DNA of 64,000 nt from DATJHM01 sp963777355 (GCA_963777355.1 CAVZQK010000055.1:62001-126000); one strand, 5' to 3'. Counted from the stretch's first letter, positions 1-8,822 are shown. The notes: a model not told the origin generated them from the letters alone. Numbers and translations: made by a program.

Positions 1-126
1 ATTGTCAATTATGTCAATGATCAGCCTTACTCTATCATAACTCTGGATATCGTCGATGGGCGTATTCAGGAAATTGATATCATCGCCAACCCGGACAAAC
101 TACGAGGTGTCCCAGCACTTAACTAA
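1..126 (+). CDS. C-terminal end of an ECF sigma factor (SigJ/ECF41-like), cut by window edge
   Basis: Frame 1 is open from the first base to a TAA at 124-126, giving 41 residues that end in the pattern DIVDGRIQEIDIIANPDKLR. This matches the end of the SnoaL-like C-terminal domain of ECF41/SigJ sigma factors, where a strand reading roughly 'GRI..I..I.NPDKL' closes the protein. The start and the sigma domains lie upstream of the window, so identity rests on this tail alone. A SnoaL-like protein without sigma domains would look the same. Confidence 0.55.
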   Translation: MVNYVNDQPYSIITLDIVDGRIQEIDIIANPDKLRGVPALN

Positions 127-528
127 GGCCAGCCTCCAGATCCGGTCAGACATTGACTCGTCTGTAGAATTGAAAGAGTGCTGGACAATTGGAACTCTCG
201 GCGTGGCTGTTCTCCTCTTTCCATATGGACAGAGAGAGCAGGAACAAGATGACCTCATAGTGCTCCTGTCAAGTCTGGATGGACACAAAATGAATGGGCA
301 CACAAGCCATCTGATCCTGTATGCTCATGTGTTAAGGAGCCTTATAAGAAATAACTTCCAGTCTGCTTATAAGGCTAGGCATAGGAGAAGAGGCAGGACA
401 GCAACTCTTCTTCTGCTTGGCTCAAGCGTGCCGTATCGCCTGGAATCTCCCCCTTGTCTCGTTGACGAAAAAAGCATAATATTGGTTAAAGGGGAATATG
501 GCTTCCAGAAAAGAGGGACGAGCTCGTT
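127..528. other. 400-bp stretch with no supported gene
   Basis: Open frames across this stretch run into the PP2C gene in another frame and have no family signature. No repeat or terminator-like hairpin was found. It probably holds the promoter of the downstream phosphatase remnant, but no clear -35/-10 pair could be picked. Confidence 0.4.
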
Positions 529-1020
529 ATGCCTGACAACAGAGAGGAAATGCGAGAACTCAGTCACCATGCAGAAGGGAGTGGTCGTAAGCAGACGACA
601 CCATCACCCTCTCTGGCCTATGCTGTGGGAGCGGGTTCTGATCCTGGCAAACGGAGAAAGCACAACGAAGATAGCATTTTGGCTGTGAGTAGCAGAGGGA
701 ATACCCCTCTCTCTGCATTGCCATTTGGCCTGTTTGTCGTTGCTGACGGAATAGGAGGGCATGACGATGGACAAGAGGCGAGTTGCTGTGCAATTCAAGC
801 AATGGTTGACTCTCTCTTGCCAAAGCTTGGAAGATTCAACACGCTTCAGCCAGAAGCCTGCACCGCGAGGCTCTCTGAGGCGGTGCAAAAAGCGAATGAA
901 GCTGTCTATCAGCAGAATATTGATCTGCGTAGCAGAGATCGGAAGAGGGGACTGAGGACAGAGAGAGTCGGACGTGTGTTCACCACCCTTACTGCTGCGA
1001 TGCTCGTTGGTTCAATAGCC
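529..1020 (+). pseudogene. PP2C-type protein phosphatase, 3' truncated
   Basis: ATG at 529 follows an AGAGGGA ribosome site. The N-terminal half of a PP2C-family Ser/Thr phosphatase is clear: a 'GKRRKHNEDS' segment (the RxxNED metal-binding region), then FVVADGIGGHDDGQEAS (the metal-coordinating DGIGG core) and TTLTAAMLVG (normally followed by the GDSR strand). After about 1020 the homology stops. The reading frame runs on to 1179 into unrelated sequence at the edge of an ISAzo13 transposase relic. The downstream GDSR, DG and GDN metal sites are missing, so it cannot be an active phosphatase. In intact form such proteins antagonise bacterial Ser/Thr kinases. Confidence 0.75.
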
Positions 1021-1091
1021 TATCGCTACCAGGTGAAATTTTCAAAAAGCATACTCAGAAGAGGCTGTCAGAAAAAAGTGTGGGGAGGACC

Positions 1092-1797
1092 ATGCCAAAA
1101 TCAGAGGTTCATATCTGCCAATGTCCCCATTGCCAACGGGAAAGCGTTCATGCCGATCAAGAACTCCATCAACACATGAATTTGCTCTTGAGTCGGCTTG
1201 ATGAACAACAACGTCGAGGGTCGCGTGGCAGTGGAGTCGAATCGGATGGGGTTGGTGAAGATCGCCTGCTCTCCCAAATCACCGGGCTTGACGAAAAGAC
1301 CATCCAGCGTGGACGGCAAGAACTGGCAGACTCCCTCACCGAGCGACCCAGCGAGCGGGTACATCTGCCCGGAGGTGGTCGGCACAAGGCAGAAAAAAAG
1401 AGAGAGAGCTAGAGCCAGCTCTTGAGCGGTTGATCGAACCGGAGACAGCAGGCGATCCAATGAGCGAGCAGAAATGGGTACGCAGTAGCTTGCGGCATTT
1501 GAGCCAACAGCTTGCAGACCTGGGGCATCGCATCAGTCCACCAACGATTGGCTGATTACTACGAAAGCTCGGCTACTCGCTGCGCGTCAACATCAAGAAG
1601 CAAGAGGCTAGCGCAGCTCACCCTGACCAAAACACGCAATTTGAGTACATCCAGGCTCAGAAAGAGCAATTTCAAGCCGCCAACTGCCCGATCATCAGCG
1701 CGGATACCAAGAAGAAGGAACTCATCGGCAATTTTAAGAATGCTGGACGAGCCTGGAAAGAGCGCCCCGAAGCGGTTCATTGCACTCAACGTGTGTA
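1092..1797 (+). pseudogene. ISAzo13-family transposase relic
   Basis: Reading across three frames restores one ISAzo13-type transposase (Rhodopirellula-transposase DDE family): an N-terminal CPHC zinc-finger-like piece near 1118; 'DRLLSQITGLDEKTIQRGR' helix-turn-helix region near 1260-1320; then LIEPETAGDPMS and LRHLSQQLADLGHRISPPTIG (with a stop at 1551); then the start of the catalytic core, IISADTKKKELIGNFKNAG, near 1690-1750. The gene has at least two frameshifts, one in-frame stop, and stops dead near 1797, before the remaining catalytic acids. No terminal inverted repeats were identified. It presumably truncated the phosphatase gene upstream. Confidence 0.8.
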
Positions 1798-1839
1798 AAT
1801 TCACGGCGAACAGGAGCACAAACCAGAGAGCGCCCCGCA

Positions 1840-2769
1840 TCAAACGGTGAGATGCGAAAGAATGTCCGCACATCGAAGTAGTATTCCGTGCGGGTCCTTG
1901 CTCAACTGGTTATTCGCCACCATGCTCCACGCATTGCGCACACATTGTGCCAATCCCCATCCGCGTATGCGCGCTCGCTCCATTCCCAGTTCCTCGCTTA
2001 GTTGAGCGACGCGCCGGGCGAGCATCTGCTTCAGGTTGGGTACCTCAAGGAGGCGAGGCATAGGATTATAGAACGAGGCTCCCACCTCATACCCAGGATC
2101 ACCAACGACACCTTTCGGATCAATAGCCAGCCACGTATCACCCGAACGCAAGACATTATGGTGATGGAGATCGCCGTGCAGCAGCATGGTCTGAGGAACT
2201 GAGGCGCTTAATATCGCGAAGAGATCCATCGCCTCGTCGACCAGGCGCGGCGGAAACGGACCATAGCCGCCAGCGTAATGTGCGCGGAGCTGTGTCAAGC
2301 CTTGTCCCAATTGCTCGACCGTCGGAAAGGTGTGCTCTGTAGGTGCCGGTCTCCAAAGTTGACGCATGATCCCGGCCAGAATGGATGTAGCTCGCTCATC
2401 CTGCTCCGGTACCAGTGACTCAAGCATGGTTCCCGGTTGCAAACGCTCCAACAGCATCACCTTTTGTTCCTCGTCATACTCCAGGAGACGAGCGATGCCT
2501 CGTCCATTGAAAAGACGTAGCGCGGCCAGCCCATGTTCAAATTCATCGGAAAACTCGCACGTCTTCAGAATAACTGGTGTGCCATCCGCACGTACAGCCG
2601 GTGCCACATAGTGAAGCGAGAGATTTTCAAACGGGGGCAAGATCGTGAGTTGCCAGCGCTGGGCGCATTCCTCTAAAAAAGAGGGGAGCCGTTGCAACCA
2701 GGCATTGGCCGCCTCTGTTCCGTAAACATCGCGCATAAATTGGAGAAAATCTTCGGGCAAAGCAGACAT
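1840..2769 (-). CDS. Aminoglycoside/hydroxyurea kinase-family protein (APH(6)-like)
   Basis: A 309-residue kinase-fold protein of the streptomycin 6-kinase/hydroxyurea kinase family (APH_6_hur). Visible motifs: a nucleotide-lobe lysine in 'PVILKTCEF'; ERLQPGTMLESL near the hinge; the catalytic loop LLHGDLHHHNVL; and the metal-binding AIDPKGVVGDPGYE segment. Length matches the family. The ATG at 2769 is preferred over the TTG one codon upstream because it sits about 8 bases after GGAGT. Family members phosphorylate aminoglycosides such as streptomycin, but many environmental members have unknown substrates, so resistance is inference. It stands alone, between an IS relic and a methyltransferase. 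Confidence 0.85.
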   Translation of the reverse strand: MSALPEDFLQFMRDVYGTEAANAWLQRLPSFLEECAQRWQLTILPPFENLSLHYVAPAVRADGTPVILKTCEFSDEFEHGLAALRLFNGRGIARLLEYDEEQKVMLLERLQPGTMLESLVPEQDERATSILAGIMRQLWRPAPTEHTFPTVEQLGQGLTQLRAHYAGGYGPFPPRLVDEAMDLFAILSASVPQTMLLHGDLHHHNVLRSGDTWLAIDPKGVVGDPGYEVGASFYNPMPRLLEVPNLKQMLARRVAQLSEELGMERARIRGWGLAQCVRNAWSMVANNQLSKDPHGILLRCADILSHLTV

Positions 2770-3116
2770 CAAAAGGACTCCTGTATCTGGTGCATCATGT
2801 GCATCCGACTGAGAAGATCAAGAACCTTTTTGTCGGGGAGAGCTATGATGATCCGTTTTTTGAAGCTATGGTACTGCTTCTCTTCATGTGGGTCAAGGGT
2901 GGTTTCTTTTGACACTGCTAGATACTTACAGGGATTTCAAACGATTTTGGCGCAAGGAGGCGAGATCGATGCCGCCTCTGAGGCGAGCGCCCATCTCCCA
3001 AAAAGCCTCGTCTGACGCCTTCCGTGGCTCTCCTCCCGCCTATATGCTTCCAGGTAAAGTGTGTGGAGATGTGATACGATGTGAGGGAGGAGACTTCACC
3101 GCAGAGGGTTTATAGA
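2770..3116. other. Intergenic stretch, possible unrecognised coding remnant
   Basis: About 350 bp without a confident gene. A plus-strand frame around 2790-2910 reads IKNLFVGESYDDPFFEAMV and then stops. Its composition looks protein-like but I do not recognise it, and it has no start with a ribosome site. The right end carries the AGAGGG ribosome site of the methyltransferase. Confidence 0.3.
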
Positions 3117-3923
3117 ATGGCTACTATGAATAACGGGAAATCAGGTCGCCGACGGGAATCATTTGACTTGGTTGCCGAATACTACAACGCATACCGTTCA
3201 CTGTACCCACAAGAGGTGGTCGATACGGTCATCGCGTTATCCAACCTTCACAATGGAAGCAGGGTTCTTGAGATCGGCTGTGGTACAGGACAGCTCAGTA
3301 TCTCGCTGGCCCAACACGGCATAGATCTGCTGGCTCTAGAACTTGGCCCCCACCTTGCTGCTCTGGCAAGACGAAACCTCAAGCGGTTTCCCAACGTGCA
3401 AGTTGAGGTGAGTTCATTTGAAGAGTGGCCTCTGCCTCCTCAAAAGTTCAATGCGGTGATGAGTGCAAGTGCCTTCCACTGGCTCGCCCCTGATGTCCGC
3501 TTCTCAAAGTCCGCCGAGGCTCTCCAGCCGGGAGGATTCCTGACGATCCTTCATGTTCACCACGTGAGAGGAGGCACACCAGGCTTCTTTGCAGATACGC
3601 AGCCCTATTACAGGAAATGGGGCCTGAGCAACGATCCGTTCTTCCAGCCAACGGCACCTGACAACGTTCCAACCATGTACCCGGAGTTGGATCAGCAACC
3701 CGAGTTCCGCTCGGTCGAACGTCACCATTCCGAAATCCCCATGAGTTACTCGACCGCCTCTTACATAGGCTGGTTACACACCGACTCCCTGGTTACTAGC
3801 CTCAATGACCAGGAACGCGCGGGTTTCCTCCAAGACATCGAACGCCTGATTGAAGCGAAATACAACGGGCAGGTCGTCCGAAACTTCGTCTACGACGTTA
3901 TCGTCGCTCAAAGAGTTTCGTAG
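3117..3923 (+). CDS. Class I SAM-dependent methyltransferase
   Basis: A 268-residue methyltransferase of the UbiE/Methyltransf_11 type. Motif I is VLEIGCGTGQLS near residues 47-58. The acidic end of the following strand is LLALELGPHL, and the later motif is FNAVMSASAFHWLAPDVRFS followed by LQPGGFL. The ATG at 3117 lies 8 bases after AGAGGG and gives the usual start just before the FDLVAEYYNAYR segment typical of this family. The substrate cannot be predicted. It is monocistronic: the previous gene is on the other strand and a MITE-like element follows. Confidence 0.85.
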   Translation: MATMNNGKSGRRRESFDLVAEYYNAYRSLYPQEVVDTVIALSNLHNGSRVLEIGCGTGQLSISLAQHGIDLLALELGPHLAALARRNLKRFPNVQVEVSSFEEWPLPPQKFNAVMSASAFHWLAPDVRFSKSAEALQPGGFLTILHVHHVRGGTPGFFADTQPYYRKWGLSNDPFFQPTAPDNVPTMYPELDQQPEFRSVERHHSEIPMSYSTASYIGWLHTDSLVTSLNDQERAGFLQDIERLIEAKYNGQVVRNFVYDVIVAQRVS

Positions 3924-4078
3924 GTGGTCCATCATCTCGCGGCTTGTACCATCAGGAACGAGAAGCCTCGACTCTTCGTGCAGCATCACCGCTTCCTCAG
4001 CATTTTCCGCCTTGACGAAACCATACTACTGACCCTAGAAATTTTGAGAAAGTGCTTCGTGTTCTCTCCCGTGATGAG

Positions 4079-4267
4079 GGGGCTGCTGTAAACTTGCGAA
4101 TTATGAGGGTCTCCCGCTACTTTGGTGATAAGGCCAACAATAACAAGATCGGGAAAAGATCTGTACGGCTCTGGGAGCAGATGGCGAAAAAGAGCAACCT
4201 CCTGATAAGCTCATCATTCACCAAAGCAGCGGAAGGCCCTCATAATTCGCAAGTTTACAGCAGCCCC
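4079..4267. mobile_element. MITE-like element, 189 bp with ~47-bp inverted ends
   Basis: The left end starting GGGGCTGCTGTAAACTTGCG at 4079 and the right end finishing CGCAAGTTTACAGCAGCCCC at 4267 are inverted copies. The match extends to about 47 bases per arm with about four mismatches. The roughly 95-bp centre has no credible ORF. Size, long terminal inverted repeats and lack of coding capacity fit a miniature inverted-repeat transposable element. No convincing target-site duplication was seen. It lies directly at the left edge of the G+C-rich islet. Confidence 0.7.
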
Positions 4268-4277
4268 AGCGGTGTTC

Positions 4278-4517
4278 TCACGAAAGGGCTATCGTGGCAC
4301 TCGGTGCGCCAGCCTGCAACCGCCGTGGTGTCGTTCTAGGCGCGGGCTCGGCAGGCCGAGCGTCCTCGAGGTGGCGGCCCAGCTCCTCGTCGGAGACCGT
4401 CTCCAGCTCGCCCCGCTCGGCGGCCGCCTCGATCTCCTCCAGGCTGGCCACGAACTTCGGGTCAGCCATCGCCTGAGCGATGTGCTCCTCGATGGGGTCG
4501 ATCGGCTGCGTGGCCAC
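4278..4517 (-). CDS. Small hypothetical protein, actinobacterial-style
   Basis: A 79-residue acidic N-terminal half (IEEHIAQAMADPKFVASLEE, then ELETVSDEELGRHLED) is followed by an Ala/Pro/Arg-rich tail. The tail probably reads through the junction with the MITE-like element, so the natural C-terminus may be lost. The first part resembles short helical proteins of actinobacteria, possibly antitoxin-like, but I do not recognise a family. No toxin partner is adjacent. It lies in the G+C-rich islet, where long open frames arise easily, so the call is tentative. Confidence 0.4.
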   Translation of the reverse strand: MATQPIDPIEEHIAQAMADPKFVASLEEIEAAAERGELETVSDEELGRHLEDARPAEPAPRTTPRRLQAGAPSATIALS

Positions 4518-4602
4518 GAGACAACCCTACCGCTCGTAGCAGAGTTTTCGCGATCTAAGCTAAGAGGTGCCTCGGATCCGTTCCCCGAGCGCGGCCGCCG
4601 GA

Positions 4603-5613
4603 CTACGACGACAGTTCAGCCCGACGCGACCACCAGGCCTCGGCGGCGCTCATTGCGCTCTCCGCCTCCTCGACGCCGTCTCCTACGAGTCCGGCGGTGG
4701 CAGCCCAGTGCAAGGGTACAAGGGCCAGAGCCCCGGGAAGCCAACGGTGCTCGTCGGGAGTCAGGGGTTCCGGAGCGGTGCGCTCATAGGCGTCGAGCAG
4801 TAGTCGCGGCTCGAGCCATTCGCCGCTCTGTGCACCGGGGTTCAGGCTGGTGGCGATGCCGGGAAGGTCGCGCATCAGGCTCAGAGCGCCCGCGATGTCG
4901 TACAGCCGCTCCCTGACCCTCACAAAATCCAGGTCCAGGGTGACCCATGAGCCGTCTGACAGTTCGACCGCGTTGCCCAAGCGGTAGTCACCGTGAATCG
5001 GCGCGAATGGCAGTTCAACACCCTTCCGGAGCTTGGACAGCTCACCAGTCAGTTGGCGCATCCGACGCACGACCGGCTCGCTACGGGGTCCGAGCCGGCG
5101 GCGTGTGAAGCCGACCGAGTAACGCAGTTGGCCCAATGTCCTGTGGTCGTCGAGAGGTTCGGGCGGACTGGGCTCCCAGACTGCTTTGAGCGCCGCGTGA
5201 AGACGTCCGAGCTCCTCGAATAGGCGGACGTAGGAGTCCTGGGTCGCCGGCGGCTGCACGTGATCGATGAACTCCTCAAGCTCAGCCCAACGATCAGCGA
5301 CCCTCACGAGGTCGGAGCCGAACATCCAAATCGGCCGAGCGACTCGGACTTGGGTGCGCTGGAGCCGCTCGCGCAGGCGTCGCAGTCCAGCCACTCGGCC
5401 GCGCGTTACCCACGGCCTATGAACCCGGAGGACAACCGGCGGCTCAGCGTCTATTCGCACGTTGAGGTTGAACGAACCGCCGATGTCTGCCCACCCGGCC
5501 CCGCGCGCGACGCGGTCGATCAGGGCCGAGACGGCCGGATCATCGGGGCTGGCTCTAGGTCCGAACCAGCGCGGCAAGGCAGGAGGAGAGGCCGAAGCTT
5601 CCATTTCAGGCAT
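4603..5613 (-). CDS. Phosphotransferase-family (APH) protein
   Basis: Aminoglycoside-phosphotransferase/choline-kinase superfamily protein, about 336 residues from the internal ATG at 5613 (MPEMEAS). A longer 369-residue frame starts at 5712 but its extra residues look non-homologous. Motifs: VVLRVHRPWVTRGR (nucleotide lobe), catalytic loop FAPIHGDYRLGNAV, and VTLDLDFVRVRERLYDIAGA (metal site with a DLDFV variant). The G+C-rich third positions and Arg/Ala-rich protein differ from neighbours and suggest an origin in high-G+C Actinobacteria. Substrate unknown. Confidence 0.75.
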   Translation of the reverse strand: MPEMEASASPPALPRWFGPRASPDDPAVSALIDRVARGAGWADIGGSFNLNVRIDAEPPVVLRVHRPWVTRGRVAGLRRLRERLQRTQVRVARPIWMFGSDLVRVADRWAELEEFIDHVQPPATQDSYVRLFEELGRLHAALKAVWEPSPPEPLDDHRTLGQLRYSVGFTRRRLGPRSEPVVRRMRQLTGELSKLRKGVELPFAPIHGDYRLGNAVELSDGSWVTLDLDFVRVRERLYDIAGALSLMRDLPGIATSLNPGAQSGEWLEPRLLLDAYERTAPEPLTPDEHRWLPGALALVPLHWAATAGLVGDGVEEAESAMSAAEAWWSRRAELSS

Positions 5614-5715
5614 GGGGATTGGGCCGCCAGCGCACCCGAGGAATCGGGCTAAGGCGATCTGCCCCGAGGAATCCAGAGGGGTAGGGCGCATCCTTGCCAA
5701 GGTCGCTCCCACTGT

Positions 5716-6057
5716 TCATCCCTCGGGCTCGATGGGCTGCACCGTCGCCCCTTCCATCTGCTCGCGGGCGGCGATCGCGGGCCCGGCGCAGAGCAGCATG
5801 TCTTTGCCCTCGCGGTCCTGCACCCGGAAGGCCGCCGGCTCCGTGCAGGGCAGGCCCAAGCGGTCCCAATCCCACGAGCGACCGCAGACACGGCAGGTCG
5901 AACTCCCCCTGGTGCTGGTCAGGGTGGCTTCGTGCTCGGGGCAGGCCTCCCACTCCGCTTTGCAGGTCGGCCGACTCAGCGCACCGTCCCGTGTCCGGAT
6001 GCGGGCCAGGTCCTCGGCCGTCTGCTGGATCTCGGCGGCCAGCTGGCCGGATCGTAC
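5716..6057 (-). pseudogene. N-terminally truncated zinc-ribbon-like protein, actinobacterial character
   Basis: The frame reads SGQLAAEIQQTAEDLARIRT, then a cysteine cluster CPEH...STCRVCGRSWDWDRLGLPC, and ends ATVQPIEPEG just before the APH gene. The CxxH/CxxC spacing suggests a zinc ribbon, and the composition is that of streptomycete plasmid-type hypothetical proteins. Homology appears to begin at about 6057, where the sequence switches abruptly to a transposase N-terminus, so the natural start is missing. It may once have been co-transcribed with the APH gene about 100 bp downstream. Confidence 0.5.
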
Positions 6058-6199
6058 TTTCGGCCTTCTTCGAGGCGCGTGCCACCTGCGCCTGGGAGAC
6101 TCCATCGACGAGAGCCGGGCGGATGATGGTAAAATGTTCTAAGGCTTGCGCTCTTTGAACCTCAGAGAGCGCCGTGAGCGGGAAAAACGATTCAGTCAT
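6055..6199 (-). pseudogene. N-terminal fragment of a Mu/IS481-like transposase
   Basis: From an ATG at 6199 the frame reads MTESFFPLTALSEVQRAQAL, then FTIIRPALVDGVSQAQVAR. This is the opening and first helix-turn-helix of Mu-like DDE transposases ('.RA..R..ILRP.LEDGVSLAQVAR..'). After about residue 45 the frame enters unrelated G+C-rich DNA. The junction marks the right boundary of the islet at 4.28-6.06 kb. Confidence 0.6.
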
Positions 6200-6308
6200 G
6201 ACGCGTCACTTCTCGTACGAAGAAAGACAACAACACCATCTTCCCTGAGTATATCTGATCAGCAGGATAATTGCCAAGAAATCAACAGCTTAATGGTTCA
6301 TACCCAAC

Positions 6309-6411
6309 TTTGAAACATCATGCGCCTGGGGCGCACCACGGCGTATGACCCTGGAAACGAGGTCAGAAGAAACATCATGCGCTGTGGTGCGCCTACGGCG
6401 CATGATGTTTC
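6309..6411. repeat. Two tandem copies of a hairpin repeat
   Basis: The right copy (6369-6411) is a 14-bp perfect stem, GAAACATCATGCGC at 6369-6382 with its complement at 6398-6411, around a 15-base loop. A diverged copy of the same sequence begins at about 6311. No T-run follows, so a simple intrinsic terminator is unlikely. It may be a REP-like palindrome or a transposon end. Confidence 0.6.
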
Positions 6412-6634
6412 AAAAGTGGGCCAGATCCACGTCGTAGGGCATTTACCATTTTGGGGCACGGGAAGTGTGAGCTTGCCTCTGTCTGTGGGAGTGGGTAGGC
6501 AGTACGATAGTACTCAGTCAAATGCAACGGATGATACCGCAGAGTCGTATAGACCACCGGCATCATACAGAAAATGCGCCAATGCAACTGTAAAATAGTG
6601 CAAGTACAGCAACAAGATAAACTACGATACTTTA

Positions 6635-6766
6635 TGTAAATCCCAACATTCAGCGGGAAGAATCTGTAGAACTCTGCGGGCCATTGTCAACTGAGGAAGC
6701 TTCCTCTAGGCTATTTGCTGACCAGGATACTATACAAATTCTTCCCGCTGAATGTTGGGATTTACA
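6635..6766. repeat. 132-bp MITE-like element with perfect 29-bp inverted ends
   Basis: Positions 6635-6663 (TGTAAATCCCAACATTCAGC...) and 6738-6766 are perfect reverse complements over 29 bases. The interior of about 74 bp has no gene. The arms are too far apart and the interior too long for a terminator. It most resembles a very small non-autonomous element. Confidence 0.65.
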
Positions 6767-7216
6767 GGCTATCCACCAGTCGCATTCTCCTCTGGAAAAG
6801 GGAACTGTTTGCAGATCGGGCAGTGAAAGGAGAGGGCAGTCCCCTAGCACGAAGAGAGAGAGAAAGAACAAGGGAATGTGGGAGCAGAGTGTGGCCAGGA
6901 AATAGGGTGGGGGTGTGCGAAAAGGGGACCGTTGCCGCATGCCCACGGAAATGAAGACGAATTGCATCATGGTGAAATGGAAGACGGTGAAAAGGTAGCG
7001 CCTGGTTGGAGTGATCTGCCAAGTGCTTTTTTTGTTGTCGATTGCATTATGATGCAATGCTAGCGAACAAGGACGAGCTGAAGCCAGTGAACAAGATGGT
7101 GCAATTCTCTCATGATGAAATAGTTGTGAGACCTCGCAGAGCAGCCACTTGAGAGATGACCGGACACCTGTCGGTCACTGTCTGGTCAGCATTTTTTGTG
7201 AAGTGTGGTTATTTGA
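6767..7216. other. 450-bp stretch with no supported gene
   Basis: Long open frames overlap on both strands, none with family features. Short variants of an ATTATGATGAAAT-like motif recur (about 6965, 7050, 7110 and 7217). One lies within the palindrome ATTGCAT-TATG-ATGCAAT near 7044. The whole 6.2-7.2 kb stretch looks like degenerate spacer DNA. Confidence 0.4.
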
Positions 7217-7587
7217 TTATGATGAAATTGGAGGTTCAGGGAGTTGTCCGCCGGTGGAAGGTTTGCGTCTGCGGCGGATGCGTTCGAGTTCAGCGAGGCG
7301 AGCCTCCAACTCAGAGATGTGGTTTTGCTTGTAAGAGGAAGACCTGGCGTTCGAGATCGGTGAGGCGGGAAGCTTGCGAAGCTTGCACATCTTCGAGGGC
7401 CTGGAGGCGAGTGAAAAGTACTTTGACATCTGACGGGCGAGCGTCGAGCAAGGGTTCGAGATCGGCGAGGGCAATATAAAACTCTGAGCCATGTTTGGTT
7501 GCAGGAAGTTTGCCGCGAAGGGTCCAGCGGCGGATAGTGCGTTCACAGATGTCCAGTGCGTTTGGCGGCTTCTATAGCTGTGAGCAT
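7217..7587 (-). pseudogene. Helix-turn-helix/coiled-coil protein relic
   Basis: Starting at ATG 7587, the frame LTAIEAAKRTG continues after a shift as ICERTIRRWTLRGKLPATKH and FYIALADLEPLLDAR. It then reads through LQALEDVQASQASRLTDLER to a stop and finally ELEARLAELERIRRRRKPS in a third frame. Joined, this is an excisionase/MerR-like DNA-binding helix-turn-helix followed by a coiled coil, a type of small protein common near plasmid or IS-related genes. At least one frameshift and one nonsense change make it inactive. Confidence 0.6.
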
Positions 7588-7728
7588 GCACTCTGATTTT
7601 TCGAACCTGTATTTCTTCCCGATGAGGTTCTATTAAGAGTATTTCCTGGTAGACGAACGATACAATCATTGAGGGCTGTTGATAGGTGTTGAGGAGCGCA
7701 ATCGCTCATACAGCCAGAACAATCGTAA

Positions 7729-8616
7729 TCAGAGAGGACGTTCACTGAAGGTAAGTGCCCCACTTTGGTGGTGAGGAAGCGTCGCAGATGCATACAAGGT
7801 TTCCAATGCTTCACCAAGATGTTTACAGGCCGTCTGCGAGGCGTTGCTCATATTACTCAGGATAATTCCACACCCCATCACACCTGGATTAAAAGGATAA
7901 TCTGGAATATGGATGGCGTTCAGCGTAATTTCTCCACACCACAGTTGATCCACGGTTGGATGAAAGGGAGGAGCATGAAAAGCGTGCTGGAGTTGCTGAT
8001 GAATGTGTTCCTGACTGCTTTTTGAGTCAAATCCATACCACAACATTGTTTTCCCCCCTCGCCTGCTCATCTCACAAAACAGATCAACCGAAGTGATTCC
8101 CTCTGCATTGGCTGCGAATGGCAAATACGGGTCAAGGTGTGCAAAGGTGTTTCTTATCTCAAGAGAATCGAGCGAGGCAAGGAGACGATTAAGTAATCCT
8201 ATCCCATCTCCTTGGACGACCTGCACCGCGTCGGGAGAGAGACCGACCCTCGCACCATCGTCAGTGATAGTAGAGAGACTCTGAGGATCGAGGTCACAAA
8301 AAAGAAAGGCTGGATTCTGAGGTTGTAGCACCTTCATCGCCAGGAGAGGGGAGCCAGGAAAGAGGCGAAGCGGTCCGTTTGGTTTCTCTCCCTTGAGAAG
8401 TTGGAGGTAAACGGAGTGGGTAAGAATTTCTGAGTGACTGGCAGCGTGAGCAAAATAGAAAATCCCGTAATCCCGCTCTGGCGAATGTGTCAGTGCATAG
8501 TGTGAAGAACCGGCATGAGACTCCCAATACTTGGTAGGAGCCTCGATCGTAAGGATTTCGGCGAGTGGGAGATGCTTCCATATATCGCCTATCTTTCCAT
8601 AGTGGATATTGGCCAT
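7729..8616 (-). CDS. RlmJ-like rRNA adenine N6-methyltransferase family protein
   Basis: A 295-residue protein from ATG 8616, which follows an AAGGAAGG site. The frame upstream to 8742 is ignored for lack of such a site. The start MANIHYGKIGDIWKHLPLAE mirrors the RlmJ opening ('..HAGNHADVLKH..'), followed by YWESHAGSSHYAL and SPERDYGIFYFA. A catalytic-type motif HLDPYLPF replaces the usual DPPY. RlmJ methylates A2030 of 23S rRNA in Escherichia coli; this protein is diverged, so the target is uncertain. It stands alone, upstream of transposon debris. Confidence 0.6.
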   Translation of the reverse strand: MANIHYGKIGDIWKHLPLAEILTIEAPTKYWESHAGSSHYALTHSPERDYGIFYFAHAASHSEILTHSVYLQLLKGEKPNGPLRLFPGSPLLAMKVLQPQNPAFLFCDLDPQSLSTITDDGARVGLSPDAVQVVQGDGIGLLNRLLASLDSLEIRNTFAHLDPYLPFAANAEGITSVDLFCEMSRRGGKTMLWYGFDSKSSQEHIHQQLQHAFHAPPFHPTVDQLWCGEITLNAIHIPDYPFNPGVMGCGIILSNMSNASQTACKHLGEALETLYASATLPHHQSGALTFSERPL

Positions 8617-8800
8617 ACTGTATTTCCTTCCTTTTAACGCATCTGTTCGTTTCAGGTGCCAATGGGCTCCACCCCTCCAACTGAGTGTTTCCAGTATACC
8701 GCAAAGAGTGGCGTGTTGTGCAAGAAGATGGGAAAATGGCACACCATCGCGCAGAGAAGGGCAACAAGGGCACGCGAGCAGAGAGAGGCGTCATTAGAGG

Positions 8801-8822
8801 GTTGTAGTGAGTGCACTACAAC
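8801..8822. promoter_or_regulatory. 22-bp palindrome, operator-like
   Basis: GTTGTAGTG-AGTG-CACTACAAC is a perfect 9-bp inverted repeat with a 4-base centre, 185 bp upstream of the RlmJ-like start. Shape and size resemble TetR-family operators, but no such regulator is encoded next to it. A short hairpin is an equal alternative. Confidence 0.4.

Noticed and set aside
56..688. 210-codon open frame on the plus strand
   Set aside because: Overlaps the end of the sigma-factor tail and the start of the PP2C frame, has no family feature and no ribosome site.
4272..4916. Long plus-strand frame in the G+C-rich islet
   Set aside because: Arg/Pro-rich antisense shadow of the APH gene; long frames are expected by chance in such DNA.
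5462..6142. 226-codon plus-strand frame
   Set aside because: Antisense to the APH and zinc-ribbon frames, which carry recognisable motifs; low-complexity composition.
6650..7057. 135-codon minus-strand frame
   Set aside because: Runs through the inverted repeat arm and shows no domain; overlapping frames on both strands suggest chance.
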